Source: Branchipolynoe longqiensis
Lineage: Eukaryota > Annelida > Polychaeta > Phyllodocida > Polynoidae
NCBI GenBank assembly: GCA_030323885.1
Contig: CM059186.1
Coordinates: 22,215,849 to 22,279,848, forward strand
Direction: 5' to 3'
Length of the DNA: 64,000 nt
Shown: piece by piece, positions 11,175-22,207 of the stretch
How the letters are laid out: each line of letters begins with the position of its first letter
How positions within the stretch are numbered: the first letter of the stretch is position 1
The notes under the pieces: model-generated
Seen by the model: only the letters and a program-made list of their open reading frames with translations
Told to the model about the DNA's origin: nothing
The model's database searches: none
Made by a program: the position numbers and the translations under genes

Positions 11175-11665
11175 CAGATGAACCTCGATCCAACGGACGA
11201 ATAGGGCGGAGCAGTTGTCCGTTATATCCGTTTGTCCGTTGCAGTGACGAAATTGCTTTATCTATAGGTGCAGGCAACCCGTCCACTCACAGGCATGGTG
11301 GTTCTGTATTGATCCGGTTTGTTTGCTTCTTGTTTTATGTCCTAGCAACATCTAAGGTCATATAAGGATGGGTACCAACTTGTTAAAGTGCTCACTCATG
11401 GTGACTTTATAGTGTTTCCCCACGAGGTGACCAGGCCACTGGTTGAAAACAGGGGACCAAACACGTAAACAACACTTCACAAGTCGGTACCCGTCCTAAT
11501 ATGACCTTAGATGTGAGTATACGGGTGTGGATGTGTGAGGTGTGGGAGTATCCAGGTGTGGATGTTGGTGGGTGAGGGGTGGGAGTATACATGGGTGGCT
11601 AGCGGATTGTGTCCGTTGGATCCGGAATCCGTTGCATCGGTGTCCGTTGGATCGAGGTTCATCTG
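11175..11665. mobile_element. Inner pogo-like MITE
   Basis: Inverted ends begin CAGATGAACCTCGATCCAAC and match perfectly for about 24 bp. TA lies on both sides (11173-11174 and 11666-11667). TCCGTTG words recur inside. Opposed SINE pieces sit in its middle. No ORF. Confidence 0.75.
11319..11514. mobile_element. Opposed SINE 3' fragments (fold-back)
   Basis: 11319-11443 is a minus-strand SINE 3' part. 11473-11514 is a plus-strand tail piece (CACAAGTCGGTACCCGTCCT). The two tails can pair, giving a hairpin inside the inner MITE. Confidence 0.7.
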
Positions 11666-11762
11666 TATTTGAATTAGGGAATTCTGGGTTCTAATGAATC
11701 ATCGCGTCGTATCAGGAATCGTGTTAAATCGGGGCGCGTTATAATGGGGTTTTGCTGTACCA

Positions 11763-12045
11763 TGCCGGTAAAACCGCAATCGATGGGTCTACATAGGGCT
11801 TCCCATGCGAGAGGTCCTGGGTTTGATTCCCGGCCGAGTTAAACGGAAGACTTATCAAATTTGATGCGTACCCTTATCGTATATGGTTCTCGGCATTTCT
11901 AGGATATGGTAAGAACTGTTTGGTCCATTGTCAGGATAATATGGCTGATTGGGGATATAAGGTGTCAGTGGCATGGTACTTCAGCCGGGCAGCACTGTAA
12001 AGTCGCCATCAGTGCACACTGTCGTGATTCGGGAGTCATCGTGGC
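11763..12045 (+). mobile_element. Dominant SINE, diverged copy
   Basis: GGTTTGATTCCCGGCCGAGT head remnant and GTCAGGATAATATGGCTGAT body. Many substitutions. The 3' tail is missing. Confidence 0.7.
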
Positions 12046-12125
12046 TTGATGGCGTGAGGAAGTTTATTTCTAGGAAGTTTAGTTATATCCTAAGAAACCA
12101 ATCCAAGTTGCTGCTTTTTTTATAA

Positions 12126-12777
12126 AGCTGCATAGTCTGATGACAATTTTCAGAACCAAAACAGTGATCTAGATTTGATTCTACATATTATCGTAGACCA
12201 CAATGTCCACCGTTCCATGGACTTTCACTCGTCCGCGCACACATGGAAGAACACCACAATTTAGGGACAGTATGCTTCCACTGGTTTATTATCAAACCTA
12301 TCTGCTCTCCCAAGTGACCCGCCCCCTAACTCACTAAGTCCCACATCGCCTCTATAGCTGGGTGGGGTGGGTGCTAGCCACACGCAGTAGAAGGCGAGCC
12401 CAGTCAGGGCCCTGCCCGGTGGCTAGCGTGCTGCCACCTAGCACACAGCATAGGCGAGCAGCGTAGTGTCTGCCGCCACCGCATGGTAGTGGAGCTCATC
12501 TACAGACTACTACAATATCTAACTTAGATACTGGTGCACTTATCAAACATTTGTCACCCCATAGCATGGAATACCGAGCCAATTTATCAAACCTGCTATT
12601 GCAGAAGCCTATGGTGTAAAAATGTGGAGTACTTGCCAACATTAATTGTGTATGCTTGCTCTTCAAATATCTCAAAAGTTAGCCATCTAAGATAAAATTT
12701 ACTCCAAACTATATAGCAAGGTAGATTATAACAATATTTATCTTAGAAAATGAGAGAAACTCAAAATCAGTCGTACT
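12126..12777. mobile_element. TTAA-flanked MITE Q, copy 1, interrupted
   Basis: Begins AGCTGCATAGTCTGATGACA and ends inverted. Right flank is TTAA; the left flank is TATAA, so diverged. Split by the insertion at 12190-12510, after which CTAACTTAGATACTGGTGCA continues the same element as in copies Q3 and Q4. Confidence 0.7.
12190..12510. mobile_element. LTR-like insertion inside Q1
   Basis: GC-rich segment interrupting the Q element between TCTACATAT and ATCTAACTTAG. On the minus strand it starts TGTAGTAGTCTG and ends near GTGGTCTACGA, reminiscent of LTR termini. Its last approximately 60 bp (GCCGCCACCGCATGGTAGTG...GACTACTACA) recur at about 62825-62874. Confidence 0.45.
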
Positions 12778-12833
12778 TTAAACTGCATTGACACAATTGT
12801 TATTTGCAAGGTGTTGTGTGACTGAGTGTCTGT

Positions 12834-13159
12834 CGGTTGGTTGTTGGAGTTTTACATCCTGGCAACATCCAAGGTCATATCAGGATGCGTACCGACTTGT
12901 GAGAGTGTGCACTCATGGCGACTTTATAGTGCTGCCCTACTGGGAGACCAGGCCACCAGCACCATGACCTGATATCCCACTCAGTCACATTATCCTTTCA
13001 CTGGGCCAACTAGCCCTTGCACTGTTATATTAATGCTGAGCGCCTGGCTACGAAGCTACAAGTATCAATTTTATAAATTATTGGTTTGACTCGACCGGGA
13101 ATCGAACTCCGGATCTCCCACACGCGAGGCCCGCGCTCTGCCGATTCGGCGATCGCGCC
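12834..13159 (-). mobile_element. Dominant SINE, full length, type A
   Basis: Plus-strand reading starts GGTTGGTTGTTGGAGTTTTA (tail) and ends at the head ...GCGCTCTGCCGATTCGGCGA. Nearly intact. Confidence 0.9.
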
Positions 13160-13410
13160 CTGTTGAGTCTGTCTGATCACTAACAATGCCGGACTTGTTA
13201 GGTGCGTGGTGCTATGCGATGCATGCACCCACTGCGTGCATGGGGACTCTCTGGTGACAATTTGGAAGCTGTCCATATCATTTAATTCCGCTAGAGGTAA
13301 CAGGTAATGTGAAATGAGGACCTCATTGTGGGTGCTGCCACCTATAAATATAACGCTGTGTTGTATCAGGACCGGAGCTAGAGCGAGGGAAAGAATTCCG
13401 AAACTTGCCT

Positions 13411-14437
13411 GACAGTGGCCGGATATGATGGAGTGTGGCTGGGCATGATGGTGTCTGGCCGGGTATGATGGAGTGTGGCTGGGCATGATGGTGTCTGGCC
13501 GGGAATGATGGAGTGTGGCCGGGCATGATGGAGTGTGGCCGGGCATGATGGACTGTGGCCGGGCATGATGGACTGTGGCCGGGCATGATGGACTGTGGCC
13601 GGGCATGATGGACTGTGGCCGGGCATGATGGAGTGTGGCCGGGCATGATGGAGTGTGGCTGGGCATGATGGTATCTGGGCGGGTATGATGGAGTGTGGCT
13701 GGGCATGATGGTGTCTGGCCGGGAATGATGGAGTGTGGCAGGGCATGATGGAGTGTGGCCGGGCATGATGGAGTGTGGCCGGGCATGATGGACTGTGGCC
13801 GGGCATGATGGACTGTGGCCGGGCATGATTGACTGTGGCTGGGCATGATGGACTGTGGCCGGGCATGATGGAGTGTGGCCGGGCATGATGGACTGTGGCC
13901 GGGCATGATGGACTGTGGCCGGGCATGATGGACTGTGGCCGGGCATGATGGACTGTGGCCGGGCATGATGGACTGTGGCCGGGTATGATGGAGTGTGGCC
14001 GGGCATGATGGACTGTGGCCAGGTATGATGGACTGTGGCCGGGCATGATGGACTGTGGCCGGGCATGATGGACTGTGGCCGGGCATGATGGAGTGTGGCC
14101 GGGCATGATTGACTGTGGCCGGGCATGATTGACTGTGGCCGGGCATGATTGACTGTGGCTGGGCATGATGGACTGTGGCCAGGTATGAGGGACTGTGGCT
14201 GGGCATGATGGAATGTGGCCAGGCATGATGGAGTGTGGCCGGGCATGATGGACTGTGGCCGGGCATGATGGACTGTGGCCGGGCATGATGGAGTGTGGCC
14301 GGGCATGAAGGACTGTGGCCGGGCATGATAGATTGTGGCCGGGCATGATGGATTGTGGCCGGGCATGATGGACGGTGGCCGGGCATGATGGACTGTGGCC
14401 GGGCATGATGGACTGTGGCCGGGCATGATGGACTGTG
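13411..14437. repeat. 20-bp minisatellite, array A (about 50 units)
   Basis: Unit GGCCGGGCATGATGGACTGT, with a GAGTGT variant and C-to-T changes. The units are in strict 20-bp register. On the minus strand all three frames are open because the unit has no stop codon, so the long frames across it are not evidence of a protein. Confidence 0.97.
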
Positions 14438-14715
14438 GACTCCCTCCCCAATACTCCCCTGTAACTGGACCTGCCCCTGTGTGTGCATCTCCGTGATATA
14501 TGCCCGTGTATGCCATGCACAGTGTGATAGGGTACTGAATGCTAGTCAGTGTGCTGACTGAGGTGGTGATTGAGTGTGTGGGAGTGTGTGTGTGTGGGGG
14601 GGGGGGGGGGTTGTTACAGTGTGGGGGCTGCTATGTCCTCTTTGATATTACACTCATAATGCTACCCTCAGCCGCTCACACGCCATGACCAGCCTGTCGG
14701 CAAACAGAGGTTGTG
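14438..14715. repeat. Inter-array spacer, copy 1
   Basis: Non-satellite segment starting ACTCCCTCCCCAATACTCCC. It includes a GTGTGT/G run and ends CTGTCGGCAAACAGAGGTTG. Repeated at 16404-16681 and, altered, at 17221-17478. Confidence 0.85.
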
Positions 14716-15769
14716 TGGCCTTGCATGATGGACTGTGGCCGGGCATGATGGACTGTGTCCGGGCATGATGGACTGTGGCCCAGCATGATGGATTGTGGCC
14801 AGGCATGATGGACTGTGGCTGGGCAAGATGGGGTGTGGAAGGGCATGATGGGGTGTCACCGGCGCGATGGACTGTCGTGGGGCATGATGGAATGTTGCAA
14901 GCATGTTGGACTGTGGCCAGGCATGATGGACTGTGGCTGGGCATGATGGAGTGTGGCATGGCATGATGGGTGTGGCCGGGCATGATGGACTGTGGCCGGT
15001 CATGATGGACTGTGGCCGGCATGATGGACTGTGGCCAGGCATGATGGACTGTGACCGGGAATGATGGACTGTGGCCGGCATGATGGACTGTGGCCGGGCA
15101 TGATGGATGTAGGCCAGGCATGATGGATGGGGCCGGGCATGATGGACTGTGGCCAGGCACGATGGACTGTGGCCGGGCATGATGGACTGTGACCGGGCAT
15201 GATGGGACTGTGGCCGGGCATGATGGACTGTGGCCGGGCATGATGGGCTGAGGCAGCGCATGATGGGTGTGGCCGGGCATGATGGACTGTAGCCGGCTGA
15301 TGATGTGGCCGGGCATGATGGACTGTGGTCGGGCACGATGGACAGTGACTGGGAATGATGGACTGTGGCCAGGCATGATGGATTGTGACCAAGCATGATG
15401 GATCGTGGCCAGGCATGATCGATGGGGACGGGCATGATGGACTGTGACCTAGCACGATGGACTGTGGCCAGGACATGATGGAGTGTGACCAGGCATGATG
15501 GACTGTGGCCGGGCATGATGGACTGTGGCTTGTGGATGATGGACCTGTGGCAGGGCAACGATGGACTGTGGGCCGGGCTGAATGGACTGTGACCAGTCAC
15601 GATGGACTGTGTCAGGAATGATGGACTGTGGCCGGGCATGATGGACTGTGACCAGCACGATGGACTGTGGCCGGGCACGATGGACTGTGGCCAGGCATGA
15701 TGGACTGTGCCGGGCATGTGGTCTGTGACCAGCATGATGGACTGTGACCGGGCATGATGGACTGTGGCC
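14716..15769. repeat. 20-bp minisatellite, array B (irregular)
   Basis: Same unit as array A but with many one-base indels and variants (TGACCAGCACGATGGAC, TGTCCGGGCATGATGG), so the register drifts. Almost collinear with 17479-18511. Confidence 0.95.
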
Positions 15770-16054
15770 TGGGGATTTGTAAAGTATCGTCGACTATGGA
15801 CTGGTCTTCTATTAACATCTCATCCCTACCCAACCTCCAGACCCCCAGAGCCCCAACCTCCAGACCCCCAGACCCCCAGCGGCAAGCCGCCCACCTCCCA
15901 CAGACTACCTCCCCATCCCCTACCCTCCTATGTCCCCATGGCGGAATACCATGTTTCTACACTGCATATAGTATGTGTGGTGTAGATGTGATGTGTATGT
16001 GGTGTATATGGTATATACATGGTGTACCTATATGGTATATAATGGTGTACACCT
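15770..16054. repeat. Duplicated tail segment, copy 1
   Basis: GGGGATTTGTAAAGTATCGT, a CCCCAGA-rich stretch, then GTATATGGTATATACATGGT up to the TIR element end. Near-identical to 18512-18784, with small deletions there. Confidence 0.85.
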
Positions 16055-16255
16055 GGGCCCATATGCATGATGCGGTGTTAGCGAAACAAAACGCGTTTAG
16101 ACGGGATTTCTGGTTTAGCGCCGAAAAGTCGCTATGCATGAGTCAGTGATAGGGCTAACACCACAAACTTAAACTAGGTTACGGTAAAACCCCGTTCCAT
16201 AGCTGGTTTACAGGCGGTGTTAGGTACCGATTAGGGCCAAATCTATTCAATGCTA
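16055..16255. mobile_element. GGGCCC-TATGCATG element M2, left end only
   Basis: Starts GGGCCCATATGCATGATGCG and is cut at TCTATTCAATGCTAT, where the 20-bp minisatellite resumes. The same bases in M3 (18785 on) continue as a full element, so this edge is a duplication breakpoint. Confidence 0.8.
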
Positions 16256-16547
16256 TTGTGGCCGGGCATGATGGACTGTGGCCGGGCATGATGGACTGTG
16301 GCCGGGCATGATGGACTGTGGCCGGGCATGAGATGTGATGGAGGTCCGGCATGATGGACTGTGGCCGGGCATGATGGACTGTGGCCGGGCATGATGGACT
16401 GTGGACTCCCTCCCCAATACTCCCCTGTAACTGGACCTGCCCCTGTGTGTGCATCTCCGTGATATATGCCTGTGTATGCCATGCACAGTGTGATAGGGTA
16501 CTGAATGCTAGTCAGTGTGCTGACTGAGGTGGTGAGTGAGTGTGTGG

Positions 16548-16578
<31 letters not shown>

Positions 16579-17220
16579 TTACAGTGTGGGGGCTGCTATG
16601 TCCTCTTTGATATTACACTCATAATGCCACCCTCAGCCGCTCACACGCCATGACCGGCCTGTCGGCAAACAGAGGTTGTGTGGCCTTGCATGATGGACTG
16701 TGGCCGGGCATGATGGATTGTGGCCGGGCATGATGGACTGTGGCCGGGCATGATGGGGTGTGGAAGGGCATGATGGGGTGTCGCCGGGCGTGATGGACTG
16801 TGGTGGGGCATGATGGAATGTGGCAAAGCATGATGGACTGTGGGCAGGCATGATGGACTGTAGCCAGGCATGATGGAGTGTGGCCAGGCATGATGGACTG
16901 TGACCGGGAATGATGAACTGTGGCCAGGCATGATGGATTGTGACCAGGCATGATGGATCATGGCCAGGCATGGTCGATGGGGCCGGGCATGATGGACTGT
17001 GGCCGGGTATGATGGATTGTGGCTGGGCATGATGGATGGGGCCGGGCATGATGGACTGTGGCTGGCTATGATGGACTGTGGCCGGCTATGATGGACTATG
17101 GCTGGGCATGATGGATTGTGGCCAGGCATGATAGATTGTGGCCGGGCATGATGGACTGTGGCCGGGCATGATGGAGTGTGACCAGGCATGATGGACTGTG
17201 GCTGGGCATGATGGACTGTG
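16256..17220. repeat. 20-bp minisatellite, second block, with spacer copy 2
   Basis: Satellite 16256-16403, spacer copy 2 at 16404-16681 (nearly identical to 14438-14715), then satellite 16682-17220. A short GAGATGTGATGGAGGTC irregularity occurs near 16329. Confidence 0.92.
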
Positions 17221-17478
17221 GACTCCCTCCCCAATGCTCTCCTGTAACTGGCCCTGCCCCTGTGTGTGCATCTCCGTGATATATGCCCGTGTATGCCATG
17301 CACAGTGTGATAGGGTACTGAATGCTAGTCAGTGTGCTGACTGAGGTGGTGAGTGAGTGTGTGGGAGTGTGTGTATGTGGGGGGGGGTGTGTGGGGGTGT
17401 TGTTTTTGTTTGTTTTGGGGTTGTGTGGGTGTGTTTTTGTTTTTGGTTTGTGGTGTGACCAGCCTGTCGGCAAACAGA
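17221..17478. repeat. Inter-array spacer, copy 3 (rearranged)
   Basis: Begins like copies 1 and 2, but its second half is replaced by a GTTTTTGTTTG/TTTGGTTTGTGG-rich stretch. It rejoins the shared CAGCCTGTCGGCAAACAGAG ending. Confidence 0.85.
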
Positions 17479-18511
17479 GGTTGTGTGGCCTTGCATGATG
17501 GACTGTGGCCGGGCATGATGGACTGTGTCCGGGCATGATGGACTGTGGCCCAGCATGATGGATTGTGGCCAGGCATGATGGACTGTGGCTGGGCAAGATG
17601 GGGTGTGGAAGGGCATGATGGGGTGTCACCGGGCGCGATGGACTGTCGTGGGGCATGATGGAATGTTGCAAGGCATGTTGGACTGTGGCCAGGCATGATG
17701 GACTGTGGCTGGGCATGATGGGGTGAGGCAGTGCATGATGGGTGTGGCCGGGTATGATGGACTGTAGCCGGTCACGATGGATTGTGGCCGGGCATGATGG
17801 ACTGTGACCGGGAATGATGGACTGTGGCCGGGCATGATGGACTGTGGCCGGGCATGATGGGGTGAGGCAGCGCATGATGGGTGTGGGGGTGTGGTGTAGC
17901 CGGTCACGATGGATTGTGGCCGGGCATGATGGACTGTGACCGGGAATGATGGACTGTGGCCGGCATGATGGACTGTGGCCGGGCATGATGGGGTGAGGCA
18001 GCGCATGATGGGTGTGGCCGGGTATGATGGACTGTAGCCGGTCACGATGGATTGTGGCCGGGCATGATGGACTGTGGTCGGGCACGATGGACAGTGACCG
18101 GGAATGATGGACTGTGGCCAGGCATGATGGATTGTGACCAAGCATGATGGATCGTGGCCAGGCATGATCGATGGGGACGGGCATGATGGACTGTGACCAG
18201 CACGATGGACTGTGGCCAGGCATGATGGAGTGTGACCAGGCAGGATGGACTGTGGCCGGGCATGATGGACTGCGGCTGGGTATGATGGACTGTGGCAGGG
18301 CACGATGGACTGTGGCCGGGCATGATGGACTGTGACCAGTCACGATGGACTGTGTCAGGCATGATGGACTGTGGCCGGGCATGATGGACTGTGACCAGCA
18401 CGATGGACTGTGGCCGGGCACGATGGACTGTGGCCAGGCATGATGGACTGTGGCCGGGCATGATGGACTGTGACCAGCACGATGGACTGTGGCCGGGCAC
18501 GATGGACTGTG
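17479..18511. repeat. 20-bp minisatellite, array B copy
   Basis: Follows array B of the first block variant by variant (for example GGTCGGGCACGATGGACAGT and GATCGATGGGGACGGGC). This shows block duplication rather than independent growth. Confidence 0.93.
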
Positions 18512-18784
18512 GCCAGGGATTTGTAAAGTATCGTCGACTATGGACTGGCTTCTATTACATCTCATCCCTACCCAACCTCCAGACCCCAGGCCCCAACCTC
18601 CAGACCCCAGACCCCAGCGCAAGCCCCCACCTCCCACAGACACCTCCCATCCCCACCTCCTATCCCCATGGCGGAATACCATGTTTCTACACTGCATATA
18701 GTGTGTGTGGTGTGGATGTGATGTGTATGTGGTATATATGGTATATACATGGTGTACCTATATGGTATATAATGGTGTACACCT
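18512..18784. repeat. Duplicated tail segment, copy 2
   Basis: Counterpart of 15770-16054, a few bases shorter in the CCCCAG-rich part. Confidence 0.85.
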
Positions 18785-19508
18785 GGGCCCATATGCATGA
18801 TGCGGTGTTAGCGAAACAAAACGCGTTTAGACGGGATTTCTGGTTTAGCGCCGAAAAGTCGCTATGCATGAGTCAGTGATAGGGCTAACACCACAAACTT
18901 AAACTAGGTTACGGTAAACCCGTTCCATAGCTGGTTTACAGGCGGTGTTAGGTACCGATTAGGGCCAAATCTATTCAATGCTATCATATTTGACAGAAAT
19001 ACATATCCTAAATGTGATATTTCATCAATTTAACCCTAAATTCGAACCGATATTAACGCCGCCGCCACATTGGCAGCGTTATGCATATTGTCGAATCGAT
19101 GAATGTAAAGTACACAAATCGCTGCCGCCGCAGCGACGTCGATATCCATATTGTCCAACGTCAACTAAACATGGCCACCGCCGTCGCTGCTGTATCAGCG
19201 GCAATATATTAGGCCCAAATCTATTAAATGCTGTCATATTTAACAGAATTACATATGCCATAAGCGAAATTTAATCAAATTAACCCTAAATTCGAACCGA
19301 TATTAACGCCACCGCCGCATTGGCGGTGTTATTCATATTGTTGAATCGAGGGATTTCCCAAATCTATAAATAACTTCACGTTTAGCTATAATCAAAGTGT
19401 TATGCGCTCCTGCATACCGCTTGACATATTTCCCGACCTCAGTGATAGCTAAACGGTATCAGGCTTTAACACCAAAAGCCGCTAACACAGACCCATGCAT
19501 ACGGGCCC
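18785..19508. mobile_element. GGGCCC-TATGCATG element M3, complete
   Basis: Left end GGGCCCATATGCATGATG, right end CATGCATACGGGCCC, both leading inward to GTGTTAGCG words. TGGTGTACA occurs close to the left end and directly after the right end, a possible 9-bp target duplication. The body contains two diverged copies of an approximately 240-bp segment (AATCTATT.AATGCT.TCAT...GATATTAACGCC). No ORF. Confidence 0.75.
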
Positions 19509-19539
19509 TGGTGTACATATGGTATAGACATGGCGCAGG

Positions 19540-20515
19540 CCTCCCACCTCACCTACCTCCTTTCCTTCCCCAGCCTCCCTTCCTTCCCCCGCCTCCCTTC
19601 CCCTCACCTCCCTTCTCCTCACCTCCCTTCCCCCACCTCCCTTCCCCCACCTCCTTCCCCCTTCCTTCCCCCACCTCCCTTCCCCCACCTCCTTCCCCCC
19701 CTCCTTCCCCCAACTCCCTTCCCCCAAGTCCCTTCCCCCAACTCCCTTCCCTCAACTTCCTTCCCCAAACTTCCTTCCCCTAACTCCCTTCCCCCAACTC
19801 CCTTCCCCCAACTCCCTTCCCCCAACTCCCTTCCCCCAACTCCCTTCCCCCAACTCCCTTCCCCCACCTCCCTTCCCCCAACTCCCTTCCCTCAACTCCC
19901 TTCCCCAACTCCCTTCCCCTAACTCCCTTCCCCCACCTCCCTTCCCCCACCTCCTTCCCCCTTCCTTCCCCCAACTCCCTTCCCCAACTCCCTTCCCCCA
20001 ACTCCCTTCCCCCACCTCCTTCCCCCTCCTTCCCCCAACTCCCTTCCCCAAACTCCCTTCCTCCAACTCCCTTCCCCCAACTCCCTTCCTCCAATTCCCT
20101 TCCCTCAACTTCCTTCCCCAAACTTCCTTCCCCCAACTCCCTTCCCCAACTCCCTTCCCCCAACTCCCTTCCCCCAACTCTCTTCCCCCAACTCCCTTCC
20201 CCTAACTCCCTTCCCCCAACTCCCTTCCCCCACCTCCTTCCCCCACCTCCTTCCCCCTCCTTCCCCTAACTCCCTTCCCCAAACTCCCTTCCTCCAACTC
20301 CTCTTCCCCACGCAACTCCCTTCCCCCAATTCCCTTCCCTCAACTTCCTTCCCCAAACTTCCTTCCCCCAACTCCCTTCCCTCAACTCCCTTCCTCCCCC
20401 TCCTCCCCCCCTCCTTCCCCCAACTCCCTTCCCCAAACTCCCTTCCTCCAACTCCCTTCCCCCAACTCCCTTCCCCCAATTCCCTTCCCTCAACTTCCTT
20501 CCTCACATCCTACCA
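19540..20515. repeat. CT-rich minisatellite (unit about 13-14 bp)
   Basis: Tandem CAACTCCCTTCCCC with CACCT and CCTCC variants. All frames are low complexity. Confidence 0.95.
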
Positions 20516-20755
20516 CATATCCAAGCTACAAGCCTCATCACCCATCCCCTACTCCCCACTCCCCACTCCCCACTCCCTGCGCCCACGCCCAATCCCACCC
20601 CTACACCTTACCCCCAACCCCCACCTCCCATCTTAGGCCAGACACCAAACACGTGGTAATGTGGAATGTGCTCTGCGAGGTGTCCATAATGGCCTCTCCC
20701 TATACAGTCCTTTCGTAGATCGAAACTTGTGTAGATTTCTACATAAGGCTGCACC
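20516..20755. other. No gene recognised
   Basis: C-rich, then apparently unique sequence leading into the 19-bp array. Confidence 0.4.
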
Positions 20756-21422
20756 CGCTATGTTGTACAATCTCTCCTGTGTTGTACAATCTCTCCGGTG
20801 TTGTATGAACTCTCCTGTGTTGTACAATCTCTCCTGTGTTGTACAATCTCTCCTGTATTGTACAATCTCTCCTGTCTTGTACAATCTCTCGTGTGTTGTA
20901 AAATCGCTCCTGTGTTGCAAAAGCTCTCCCGTGTTGTAAAATCTCTCCTGTGTTGTACAATCTCTCCTGTATTGTACAATGTATCCTGTGTTGTACAATC
21001 TCTTGTGTGTTGTAAAATCGCTCCTTTGTTGCAAAAGCTCTCCCGTGTTGTAAAATGTCTCCTGTGTTGTAAAATCTCTCATGTGTTGTACAATCTCTCC
21101 TGTGCTGTACAATCTCTCCTGTGCTGTACCAGCTCTGCTGTGTTGTACCATCTCTCCTGTAGTGTACAATCTCTCCTGTGTTGTACAATATATCCCATAT
21201 TTTACAATATCTCTCATATTATACAATATATCCCATATTATACAATATCTCCCATGTTATACAGCCTCCCCTGTGTTGTCCAATCTCTATAGAGATTGTA
21301 TAACAATATCTACATTATTGTACAATCTCTCCCATATTATTATACAATCTCTCCTGTATTGTACAAACTCTCCTGTGTTGTACAAACTCTCCTGTGTTGT
21401 ACAATCTCTCCTGTGCTGTACC
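20756..21422. repeat. 19-bp tandem repeat
   Basis: Unit TGTTGTACAATCTCTCCTG, about 35 units, with an AT-rich diverged patch at 21185-21340. Frames across it on both strands are repeat translations. Confidence 0.95.
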
Positions 21423-22190
21423 TCAGATCTTCAGTCACGCCTTCTATCGGTGCACTGGTAGATTCCATCTTCAACACACACTCACACAACTCCTGTTAGT
21501 ACTCACGTTTACAGCGTCGCCCGCCCACCTACAAACACACTTCCGCCGAAGACTAGTTCCCTCAATTGCCGCGCGAGCCGCGCTGCATTCATTCTACGTT
21601 GTCACTCTCCTCCCACATCTTCTCCAGCCCCCGATCCCTCCGCCCTCCCCTCTCCCCGCATCACAACCGGTGCGCCAAGTCCAGTCAGTTGTTGCTCAGT
21701 TTGCCCCGTCCTTCCGACGGTAAGCAAGCAGGCAATGCAAGCAGCCGGCCCCTTCCCCCCGCCTGGAGACGTGGCGCGTGTGATGGGAGATCCAGATCCA
21801 CGATCCACGATCCAGTCACATGACGGTAACCCGCGCTGACTGTTGCTGCTATACACATATTGGATCCCGCCTCCTCCTCCTGCTCTTCATCCCGACCCGC
21901 CCTCTGGGTATCTACCTGAGGATCCATCCAGCACGTCAGCAGGAGAAGCTGGTTGTGTCTTCGTTAACCTGCCCAGAGCTACTGACTATCGGAACACCAC
22001 CGGCTTGCCTGCCGCCACTACCCAGTAACTCTGCACACCCTCCACGCGCACACATCCCGCTGCACGGCCTTCCGTACGTGGAGAGGAGGTCTGTGTGACT
22101 ATAACTGATACCTTCAAAACTCTTCTCGGTACGTGTAAGTAAGTGTAAGGTTGAGCCCGGCATCACTGGCCGGAGGTCCGGCCGGGCGGG
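21423..22190. other. Unique GC-rich segment, possible promoter or non-coding exon
   Basis: Mixed-composition sequence with CpGs (for example GCCGCGCGAGCCGCGCTGCA near 21571). A good 5' splice-site match, CGACG/GTAAGC, occurs near 21716-21724. No convincing coding frame, so its role is unproven. Confidence 0.3.
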
Positions 22191-22207
22191 GCGCGTGCAG
22201 ATACCCT

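Larger units (their letters stand above)
11071..11757. mobile_element. Outer pogo/Tc1-like MITE carrying nested insertions
   Basis: The left end CAGTGAATCTCTGTTATG and the right end (reverse complement CAGCAAAACCCCATTATA) are imperfect inverted repeats, both running into ATAACGC. The right flank is TA. It encloses the element at 11175-11665. TIR identity is modest, so the outer limits are tentative. Confidence 0.5.

Noticed and set aside
13025..14516. Three long minus-strand frames (380-487 codons) rich in His, Pro and Ser
   Set aside because: They are one 20-bp minisatellite read in three frames; no non-repeat domain is present. The start of one also runs through a SINE.
13411..18511. CRISPR-like appearance of regularly spaced repeats
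   Set aside because: Units are contiguous 20-mers without unique spacers, and the genome is eukaryotic.
14654..18697. Further long frames (up to 533 codons) over the satellite blocks
   Set aside because: Same repeat translation; frames drift with indels and join spacer and simple-repeat DNA.
19530..20506. Pro/Ser and Gly/Glu-rich frames
   Set aside because: CT-rich minisatellite translation.
20633..21461. Frames with YNTGEIVQHRRDCTT-type periodicity
   Set aside because: 19-bp tandem repeat; the 19-residue period follows from the unit length.
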